A stretch of 64,000 bases of DNA from Hysterangium stoloniferum (taxonomy: Eukaryota; Basidiomycota; Agaricomycetes; Hysterangiales; Hysterangiaceae). Positions 56,215-64,000 of this stretch are shown here, piece after piece. How positions within the stretch are numbered: position 1 is the first letter of the stretch; each line of letters starts with the position of its first letter. The position numbers and the translations under genes were made by a program. Below the pieces are notes generated by a model. It had not been told where the DNA came from and did no database searches. It saw only the letters and a list, made by a program, of their open reading frames with translations. The DNA is taken from positions 241,764-305,763 of the forward strand of contig WHVD01000104.1 of the NCBI GenBank assembly GCA_015178975.1, given 5' to 3'.

Positions 56215-56620
56215 TTATTTCAGAAAGAATAAGAACAATAAAAGGCTAATGATCCTCTGAGTACGCATTCGTTCACATTTCTTGACATTATTATCATATA
56301 GTAGTACCACTCTTCCTGTAGTGTCACACCTTCCAACCTCGCATATCCGCCCCCTCGGCCGCATTACTGCTATCGTGGTGCAATGTACGTGCCATGTTAC
56401 AGTCCTCGTAGTTTTCCACAACCCGTGGCGCGCAAGTACCTTTGTGATCCTCTCTGAGTTCAGCATCCTGCTCTTTAGTGAATTTTCCTGATCGAGCCGT
56501 GCACCGAGAAGACGAAGTTTGGCTTGGAGCACTTGCAGTTGAGCGACGGAAGCGGACTGGGTTTGTTCGAGGAAGCGTTTTTGACCAGTCAGCAGGCTCA
56601 TCTCACAGGGGGCATCTAAC
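56215..56620 (-). pseudogene. Unknown fragment Z, copy 2
   Basis: A 128-codon minus-strand frame (QLQVLQAKLRLLGARLDQENS..., then HGLWKTTRTVTWHVHC). Related DNA lies at 15900-16230 and 26690-26866. The early part could form a coiled coil. I do not recognise the family and the frame is not kept in the other copies. Confidence 0.35.
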
Positions 56621-56984
56621 GGAGCTTGGAACTAAAAAGGATTGTGGATACCTCCGATGGAAGCGAAAGGAAGTGAGTCACTTGGTCTACTTCGCGAACA
56701 TCAATAATCTCCGTTAACATGTCCATCTCATCATGGCTACGGTGCAACATAAGCGCACTGGCGCTTCAGACACCTTAATTGAATCTTTAAGGTTTAGAGC
56801 GGTGATCATCTCGGCTGCGAGATGCAGCCTTATAATGAATATTCAGTCGTTCAACTCCCTACTTCTTCCTCGTTTCACCTGATTCAAAATGTCATCATAC
56901 AACACTTCTCAAATCACTTCCTTCGTTCAGGGAGAAAGTGACCAGTAAGCGGGGTTGAAGAGGTGCTTTCACTGAAAGTCATGT

Positions 56985-58641
56985 AAGTTCTTAGCCAGTT
57001 AATATACTACTGGATCATCGCTGGTTCTGGTACACACTTATCTTTTCAATTCCACACACATATATTGATATACTGTTCAGTGATTGCATTTTATGACACA
57101 ATCCTGACATTTCCTCAGGAAGTTCGGTATATTTGGACAGGAAAATTCCGGGTCGTGACCTTTCTATATGTGGCGGCTCAGATGTCTATGCTTCTGTATC
57201 AAACTCTCTACAGAATCTGGGCCCTTACTGGATTGTGGGTATAGGTATTCATTGACTACTTGAGTACCCATTCCCCTACATATTTACAAATTTCCCTCAA
57301 GTGCCAAATCCCTCTTGACGGCTGAGACAAATAATTAATCTGATTGGTTTCTCCTAGTGGCTGTTCCGTATTTTTGAAGGTTATTTCTGTTATAATGGTC
57401 ATACTGAACCTTTCATTTGGAGGTACGAAACTGATTATAAAGAGGACATGGTCATAAATTGGAATAGGCATTTTACTGGCTCGTGTCTATGCCATCATTC
57501 CTTCACGTCGTATCTTTTCTCATGCTTAGTGATGTTATTTCTGCCTGGATGTGTCTTGACCGTGGTATTAGCCTGAATCTTTCCAAATATTGGAGCTAAT
57601 GTTTCCTCAGATCCCCGCAGTTCTCGAAAGGTGCCACTCCTCCATCTCAACACAAATGTATGTGTCGCCTACTAACCTTCCCGCTTTGAACTTCTAACCT
57701 GTGACAAAAAAGAGGTACTTATCTCAGAACCACCCATGCACTTGCAGTGTCTCACCCCCTCGCAAAACAGTTGCCAATATTGCCAATGGAATAACATTAT
57801 TGTATGATGCAGCGATATTCGGAGTGACTGTGTATCATACATGGACTCTCGTGAGATCGAGGTCGTTACTCACTGAGATAACTAGTGGGAAATCGCTTTC
57901 GTCGCTAGTCTTCAAGCAAGGTGAGAATATCACGTTTGTGTTGAAATATTCTCTCATCTTCAGATGTTGGATGTATTAGGTGTCCTTCGCTTTATGTGTG
58001 AAATTTCGTCCACCAGCTACTCCCTTAGGACTGAACAATGTACAGGATAATATTTTCATTTTTCGTTGAAATGTTTATAACCGACAATGTGGGTTCCATC
58101 TGCTAATCGTTGAAATTTCTCGATCAATACTCAGCCTCATTATCAAAGCTGGTTCGAGTGAGACTGTCAATTATTCTTCATTCTGTATCAATCTTAAATT
58201 TCGAAGCAAGGTCTTGTGTATTTTCCGGATTTTATTCAGAGACCGCAAGTATACTTTATTACACGGTAATATCTCGCTGATTCACCTCTTGTGTCCAGTG
58301 TCTCAGTTATACTAGCTTTACGGTTCTTCCTCGATCTTCATGAACAGAATTCCCACGCGAATGGAACATCTCAAACAAAGGATGAGGCACCTTGTTCTTC
58401 ATTTAAGGCTGCCACACGGAAATTCTCAAATGTAATAGTTGAAGATCTTGGAGATCCCGAAGGTAACCAGTTTTCCTGCAGCCAAGTCACAAGTTCTCGG
58501 ATTGTCTCCAGACGAGTATTGTGGCAGACAACTAGCGACGCTGAAAACAATGACTCATCTCCAGCGGTCAATCTTGAAGAGTTTCCGTGGGCAGCGGGGA
58601 GATCAGGGGACGGAGAACCTCCAACAGGAATCGACACTTTT
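56985..58641 (+). pseudogene. DUF6533-like gene, nearly full-length plus-strand copy
   Basis: Exon 1 is recognisable but starts with a damaged codon and has a TAA. Intron 1 is GTACAC...TTCAG (about 57031-57079). Exon 2 reads VIAFYDTILTFPQEVRYIWTGKF. Exon 3 begins WLFRIFEGYF and stops early at TVVLA. The exon with LLYDAAIFGVTVYHTWTLVRS (57790-57920) and its donor GTGAGAATATCAC are intact. The last exon (58300-58641) gives VSVILALRFFLDLHEQN and ends ...PTGIDTF. Several stops make it a pseudogene. Confidence 0.65.
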
Positions 58642-59089
58642 TGAGGACAATTAGCGTCATGGTGTGGGTTGAGGATCACAGTTTCATGAGGACATCTGTT
58701 TCAGAATTTGGTCAAGGAAATAATTGTATTAGATGATGCTTTAACTCTGAGAAGCAATTAAACCTGGCATCTGTCGTAATTATTTCAGTGAGTGTATCGG
58801 ATAGAGACAAATTCTGTGATTATAGAAATGTAAGACCCCGCAAGGTCTAAGATATTTCTGTACCACCAGTAGCTGAATATTTCGTTCATATTTCAAGCAC
58901 ATAAATTCTAATGATATTATCCGATCTTTTCTCCAGTGATTGTGACCCATTCATTCCACGGATATAAACACTCGTAGTATCGCGGCAACGGTGCCGTTCT
59001 AAACATTCCAACAAAGGACTTGATGGAGATATGGGCGGCAGTCAATCCGGGACATTCTCCTTCGAGGAAAGTATTGAGATACCGTAACT
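58642..59089. other. 3' flank of DUF6533-like copy
   Basis: Matches the flank after the copy at 53700-54140 (54140-54660). No gene. Confidence 0.45.
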
Positions 59090-59217
59090 TGTTAGATTGA
59101 GTAATGCTAGCAGTGTTTCCCAGGGTCAGGTGGTGTAATGGTTCACACCCCTGCTATATATGCAGAAGCCCTGGGTTCAATCCCCAGTCTGGCCATTCAT
59201 TTTCTACACTTTTAACA
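59090..59217 (+). mobile_element. 128-bp tRNA-bearing LTR-like element, copy 2, TSD TAACT
   Basis: Runs TGTTAGATTGAG...CACTTTTAACA and is flanked by perfect TAACT duplications (59085-59089 and 59218-59222). It has the same length as the copy at 43750-43877 and is nearly identical to it. Both whole ends are conserved, as expected of a solo LTR. A SINE would have a variable 3' tail and lack TG/CA ends. The 11-base end CACTTTTAACA is shared with the copia-2 LTR. Confidence 0.9.
59124..59194 (+). tRNA. tRNA-like gene within the 128-bp element
   Basis: A full cloverleaf folds by eye: acceptor GGTCAGG with TCTGGCC (two G-T pairs), D stem GTGT/ACAC, anticodon stem with four pairs closing a TATATAT loop, a short variable loop, T stem CTGGG/CCCAG with loop TTCAATC, and A as discriminator base (59195). 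The A box is TGGTGTAATGG and the B box GGTTCAATCC. A TTTT terminator lies at 59200-59203. The anticodon would be TAT (Ile), but position 33 is A instead of the near-universal T, so decoding function is doubtful. Confidence 0.75.
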
Positions 59218-59333
59218 TAACTCACATAGTGCTACCAGTTGAGGTAGCCCTTTGCTTCTCTCTAGTAATTGTTGTACTTGACACATTATTGATGCATATA
59301 TCTCTGGGTGTTTACTGATGTAACAGGGGTGAG
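59218..59333. other. DUF6533-like downstream flank
   Basis: Continuation of the background flank after the 128-bp element. Its last 20 bases resemble 54735-54755. Confidence 0.4.
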
Positions 59334-59975
59334 TGTTATGACTGGAAAACCTGCCAGACTCTGGGCACTAACTTATATACACCCACACCCTGCATGCACC
59401 AGTTATCAGTTTACCAGAATACCTGCCAGACTCTGTATGTCAAACCTGTCCATGCTCAACCTTCATCACTTCATGTATCAGTCACTGGAATACCTGCTGG
59501 AACCTGCTCCTCTCTATCTCTGACCCTGTCCCATGTAACAGTCACTGGACTCCACTTGGAAAAGCTGACAGCTCTCTAACTGAGCCCCATTCCCGTTATG
59601 GTCAAATGACCTGTCATGATTTGGACTTTGTTTCTGCCCCATTCCTGTTATGGTTTAACTAGCTGTCACGATTCGGACTCCACTCCATTCTGTTCCATTC
59701 CTAACACCAAATCTGGTGTTTACTTATCTCATTTCATTTTTGTTAGTTTAGATTTCATTATTACTGGGTTTGGTATGTTATACATTCCACAGTCTATATA
59801 GTCTGGCAGATGTTGTACATACAATCCAGTCAGAAAATCAGCTTAGATTCTCCCCAGTAATCTCAGTATATTTTCTGCTCTATTCTCCTCTTTGAAACAC
59901 ACTGCTCTTACTCGTTGGAGCCCATGGGCTCTGACTCATCTATCGCTCGACCTCCAACTCATCACCTCTCGACCT
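59334..59975 (-). mobile_element. LTR-B copy 3, truncated
   Basis: Begins TGTTATGACTGG (the reversed LTR-B end) and matches 61850-62290 in its second half, up to CGACCTCCATG near 59980. Homology stops where Helitron-like sequence begins, so the other LTR end is missing and no target duplication can be shown. Confidence 0.65.
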
Positions 59976-59984
59976 CCATGGGGG

Positions 59985-60470
59985 CTGCTAATTGTTATTT
60001 GCATAGGGAATGTCCCATGACCAACCACATTCACCCCTGGGAAAGAGCATGACATAATTAAGGGGTGTACAAATGGCCTGTCCTTCATACAATCGATGGA
60101 AGGGCCCCCCCCTTCTCTGAACAATAATATCCCTTGGGTCACCCTGACCTGTATCACCATATCCAGGCACAATGACTGGAAGTTCATCACTGGTTGGAAG
60201 GTTGTACCATCAGGGATCAGTAAAAGCCTTGTAGCTCAGTCTAACATGTAACCTTGGAGTCTCTGCCTGTGTCCTCAATCGCTCATGTGCCTGGTGATAG
60301 AGTGCTATAAAAGGATTATATTGCTCCATCATGTCCTGCAAGTCAGAAAAGGTTTGATTGTTTAGATTTTGATTTGCCCTGTGATTCTGCCTTATCTGCA
60401 ATGCATTCCCCAGTGCATCCTCATGTGCCAGTGCAGGATCATGGATGTAAGACTAAGCATAACTGGGTGA
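59985..60470 (-). pseudogene. Helitron helicase-like N-domain fragment
   Basis: Minus-strand peptides in order: HDPALAHEDALGNAL, then SDLQDMMEQYNPFIALYHQA, a TGA after FTDP, then WYNLPTSDELPVIVPG, DPRDIIVQRRGG and PLNYVMLFPRGECGWSWDI. This series is the signature of the Helitron_like_N region just before the Rep nuclease. Neither the Rep HUH motif nor the helicase is present, so it is a short remnant caught between LTR-B copies. Confidence 0.8.
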
Positions 60471-60499
60471 TACATCTTCCCTGTATGGGATTAAGGAAC

Positions 60500-61034
60500 C
60501 ATGTTTGGAGAACAGAAAGTGTTCAAAAGGAATGGTTATAAAGGAATCAACAGTTGCAAAGGAATTAACAGTCACAAAGGAAAACTCCCCTGCATCAACA
60601 ACGTTTAAGTGTTTCTGAGGCCCATTGTTTTAAAAGAGTTTCAAAAGGAATAAAGGTTCCAAAAGGAATGAAGTTTCCAAAAGGAACAACAGTTCCAATG
60701 GTTGAATTGACTATAACTTGCAAGTAATTACCATGGTCACCTGATTTATTTATTTTGATTTAATGAATTTTATTTTGATTTATTGTATTCTATTGGCTTC
60801 CTGCATTTTATTCTGATTTATTGTATTTTATTTGGATTTATTGTATTTTATTTTGATCTAATTTATTTTATTTTGGTTTATTGCTATTTCTTCTTGATTT
60901 ATCATATTGTATTTTGATTTATTCTATTTTATTTTTATTTATTGTATTTTATTTTACTTATTCTTGGATTTTATTGTGATTTTCCCAGAAATCCTTGTAG
61001 ACTTCTCCCAGGAATAAGGGATCTGTGCGTGGGA
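60500..61034. repeat. Low-complexity: AAAGGAAT-type and TTTATTTTGATTTATTGTA-type repeats
   Basis: 60510-60700 has irregular repeats around AAAAGGAAT. 60740-60965 is an AT-rich minisatellite with a degenerate unit close to TTTTATTTTGATTTATTGTA, about ten copies. No gene. Confidence 0.8.
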
Positions 61035-61075
61035 GCTAGTGTTAGGGTATGTACATGGCGGGTTTCTGGAGAAAC

Positions 61076-62468
61076 TGTTATGACCAGAATTCCCACCGGA
61101 CTCCGTACTTCAGACTTGTCTACATTTGACTTTGTTATGTTGTGTATCAGTCACCAGAATACCCACCGGACTCCATCCCTGTCTATGTCTGACCTCATCG
61201 GAGGATAACCGAAAACTTTAAAAGTTGTTTATCCACTAAAGTATATATATTTATATTGTTTGTTGTAAAATTAATATTTAATCAAATTCAGCCTATCAGA
61301 TAATATTCTGGAGAATAAGGAAATATTAATATTTATCTTGTATCTGACAAAAGTTAGTCAAACAAACATATATAGATTATCCTTTTGGGGATAAATTCCA
61401 CAACATGGATTGGTTGGCCAGATAGTTCTGGTTAACTTTCTAAACCAAATAAATTTAAATTATATGAACTACATTTGAAAGTTTGTATAATATACAAGAG
61501 AATGCATCTCATCCCAAGGATTAAGTCATAACCCAAATAATTTTGGTTAACTATAATGTTTGTGGACATTTTAAAAGTCATGGGGATACTAGAGAATGTA
61601 TTTTATCCCAAAGATTAGGTAACAACCCAGATAATCTTGTATAACCATGACATTTGTGCATATTTTAAGGGAATGTACAAGTCTTAAAGATGAAATTTTG
61701 GGTTAATGAAATATAAATTTCTAAAACATGTAGTCATAGCCAAGAGAAATAGTCTCACTTAAAAATATGAGGAGTTTTTCATAAAATTTTGTGTATTCAA
61801 TGAATTGTGACTATCCTCCATCCTGCACATCAGTCACCAGACCCCCGGTCGTAAAAGCCATCATCCCTCTAACAGAGCCCCATTCCCATTTTAGTCAAAT
61901 GACCTGTCACGATTTGGACACTGCTCCTGCTCCATTTCCCATTATGGTTTATGATTTGTGACAATTCAGACTCCGCTCTGTTCCGTCCTGTTCCTAACAC
62001 CAAATTTGGTGTTTACTATTCTCATTTCATGTTTTGCTAGTTTCGTTTCATTATTACTGGATTTGGTATGTCATTCATTCCATGGTCTATATAGTCTGGC
62101 AGATGTTGTACATACAATCCAGTCAGAAAATCGGCTTTACATAGATTCCCCCCAGTAATCTAATACATTTTCCGCTCTAAACTCCTACTTGAATAACACC
62201 GCTCACGCTAGTCAGAGCCCACAGGCTCCGGCGCATCTATCTCTCTTACCTATTTTGACCTGCATCTCGACTCACAACCTCTCAACCCACGACCTCCGAC
62301 CCATGACCCCTCGACCCACGAACCCCACCCAAACTCCCGAAATTCCTGTCTGCCTGTCTGAAATTGGACAACACGATCTCCTGAGGGCACAGCCTATAAG
62401 CTGAAGCCAAGTGCTACTGGATATTCCATGGGTTTCTCCAGAAACCCGTCATGTACATACCCTAAACA
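61076..62468 (-). mobile_element. LTR-B copy 2 (inner, inverted), TSD GAAAC/GAAAA
   Basis: A full LTR-B in reverse (TGTTATGACC...CTAAACA) inserted 36 bp into the outer copy. Flanks GAAAC (61071-61075) and GAAAA (62469-62473) form a near-perfect 5-bp duplication. It carries the second MITE; without it the LTR is about 770 bp. The two LTR-B copies make a large imperfect palindrome around 62470. Confidence 0.85.
61200..61819. mobile_element. MITE copy 2, 620 bp, TSD ATC
   Basis: GGAGGATA ... TATCCTCC, the reverse complement of 8691-9307. It is flanked by ATC (61197-61199 and 61820-61822). The LTR-B fragment at 13641-13650 shows the uninterrupted site, fixing the duplication at exactly three bases. 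Confidence 0.9.
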
Positions 62469-63136
62469 GAAAACCCGCAGAATATCCGGTAGGACTTGGC
62501 TTTAGCTTATAGGCTGTGCCCTCATGAGATCATGTTGCCCAATTTCAGATAGGCAGATGGGAATCCCAGGGAGTTTGGGCGGGGTTCGTGGGTCGGGGGG
62601 GTCATAGGTCAGAGGTCATGGGTCGTGAGGTCATGAGATCATGAGTCGAGATAGGTAGAGAGATAGATGTGCTGGAGGCCATGGGCTCCAACTAGCATGA
62701 GCGGTGTGATTCAAGTAGGAGTTTAGAGTGGAAAATGTATTCAATTACTGGGGGGAATCTAAGCCCGATTTTCTGACTGGATTGTATGTACAACATCTGC
62801 CAGATTATATAGACTGTGGAATGAATGACATACCAAATCCAGGAATGATGAAACGAAACTAGCAAAACATGAAACGAGAATAGTAAACACTAAACTTGGT
62901 GTTAGGAATGGGACGGAACAGAGCGGAGTCCAAATTGTGACGAATCATAAACCATAACAGGAAATGGAGTGGGAGCGGAGTCCAAATTGTGACGGGTCAT
63001 TTGACTAAAATGGGAATGGGGCTCTGTTAGAGGGATGAAGGGTTTTCCGAGTGGGCTCCGGTCACTGATGCGCAGGACAAGGTTGGACATAGACAGGGAC
63101 AGAGTCTGTGGGTATTCCGGTGACTGATACACAATG

Positions 63137-63846
63137 TGTTAAGAACTGAAAACTGGCTAATGTTGGTAGGCCGACAGGGACCAATCGGAAGGACTTGGCT
63201 TCAGCTTATGTGCTGCACCCTCGCAATTATCCGTCAGGTGTCCTTAAATTTCGGACAGGCAAAGACTAGTCCTAATGAATACCTCTCAGCAGAACTACTG
63301 ATCGGAACTGAAGGATAAGTTGAGTGTCGGGCCAAGGGGTCGGAGACCGAGAGTGGGCGAGTGCATGTGGAGGCAGATAGTGAGTAAGAGGGTATTCTGA
63401 GTCAATATTATGATTGCCTAGTAACTACAACTACAGCGGGCTCAATATACAAATATTCAGCATCTAGAAAATACTAACTAGGAGAAGGGCGGAAAGTGGG
63501 ATTGACAAATTAAGCTTGACTAGGAACGGGAAGGTTACAATTAGTTTGGAGGCCATGAAATAACTGAGAGTGGAATAATGAGAAAAGGAAATAGTCTGAG
63601 GGTTACAAGTATATATAGACATATGTGAAACATAGAGTAGAACAGATCATCATAATAAAAGGGACATATCAGAGTTTAACCAGATAGTATGAGTATATTT
63701 TAATGTGGGGCGTAAATGGAGTTTGATCACCACGAGAGCATACATCAGCATTGGGAGACCGACAGCTTCTGATGTGCTGACTTGAATGAATCGTCGATAG
63801 GTGGTGATAATCTCGGGGACCGTCGGGTTGTGAGATGGTCATAACA
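63137..63846 (+). mobile_element. LTR-A copy 4, solo LTR, TSD CAATG
   Basis: 710 bp from TGTTAAGAACTG to ATAACA. Perfect 5-bp duplication CAATG (63132-63136 and 63847-63851). The uninterrupted site ACACAATGTAAT is at 13701. It is shorter than the other copies by small deletions. Confidence 0.95.
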
Positions 63847-64000
63847 CAATGTAACAAAGTTGAACGTAGACAAGTCTGACATACGGAGTCTGGTGGGAAT
63901 TCCAGTAAACTGACAATTGGTGTGTATAGGGTGTGGGTGCATATAAGTTAGTGCCCGGAGTCTGGCAGGAATTCCAGTCATAACAGCTAGCATCAAAATG

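Larger units (their letters stand above)
61040..63985 (+). mobile_element. LTR-B copy 1 (outer), solo LTR, TSD GCTAG
   Basis: Starts TGTTAGGGTATG and ends AGTCATAACA, with a perfect 5-bp duplication GCTAG (61035-61039 and 63986-63990). After 36 bases it is interrupted by an inverted second LTR-B, and farther on by LTR-A copy 4. The shared core GGACTTGGCTTTAGCTTAT is near 62492. Once the insertions are removed it is about 0.8 kb. Open frames in it are shadows. Confidence 0.85.

Noticed and set aside
59124..59194. Ordinary cellular tRNA gene
   Set aside because: It lies inside a 128-bp element with target duplications, is repeated identically elsewhere, and lacks U33.
60740..60965. CRISPR-like or regularly spaced repeat array
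   Set aside because: The AT-rich repeats are contiguous and degenerate, without unique spacers, in a eukaryotic context.

Overview
The window looks like a transposon-dense, gene-poor stretch of a filamentous fungal nuclear genome, most likely a mushroom-forming basidiomycete (Agaricomycetes). The evidence is the 50-60 nt spliceosomal introns, a fungal kinase-like gene, many copies of a multi-pass membrane protein gene resembling the agaricomycete DUF6533 family, and Ty3/gypsy and Ty1/copia polyproteins of the types common in mushrooms. The lineage is inferred from protein resemblance only. Nothing suggests bacteria.

Layout. 1-5.45 kb, 15.6-27 kb, 53.7-59 kb and short pieces elsewhere form an old mosaic of recurring blocks in both orientations. 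I call them P, Q, R, X, T and U. They accompany eight decayed copies of the DUF6533-like gene. 5.46-15.0 kb is a minus-strand gypsy element (gypsy-1) that has lost its reverse transcriptase core and been hit by several solo LTRs and a MITE. 27.0-30.9 kb holds two DUF6533-like copies joined tail to tail. 31.8-37.26 kb is a complete but inactivated minus-strand copia element with matching target duplications (AAATG). 38.3-43.96 kb is a second, plus-strand copia element (GCGGG). 47.2-53.3 kb is a three-level nest: gypsy-2 inside a solo LTR-C, with a solo LTR-A inside its 3' LTR. 59.3-64.0 kb holds a Helitron remnant and a nest of LTR-B, LTR-B, MITE and LTR-A.

Only two loci look like intact host genes, both on the minus strand. 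One is a three-exon gene for a 208-residue protein (37358-38103), which I tentatively place near the PD-(D/E)XK-like domains found with fungal kinases. The other is a three-exon kinase-like gene (44589-45617). The plus-strand copia element sits between them, and copia LTRs lie within 100-200 bp of both ends of the first gene.

The most unusual feature is a 128-bp element present twice (43750-43877 and 59090-59217). It has LTR-type TG...CA ends and perfect 5-bp target duplications, and it carries a complete tRNA-like cloverleaf with Pol III A and B boxes and a TTTT terminator. It looks like a solo LTR of a miniature retrotransposon with a Pol III gene inside the LTR, comparable in logic to plant Cassandra elements, which carry 5S rRNA. 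I could not check whether it has been described. Most polyprotein stops are TGA where a relative has arginine, which fits C-to-T mutation at CpG.
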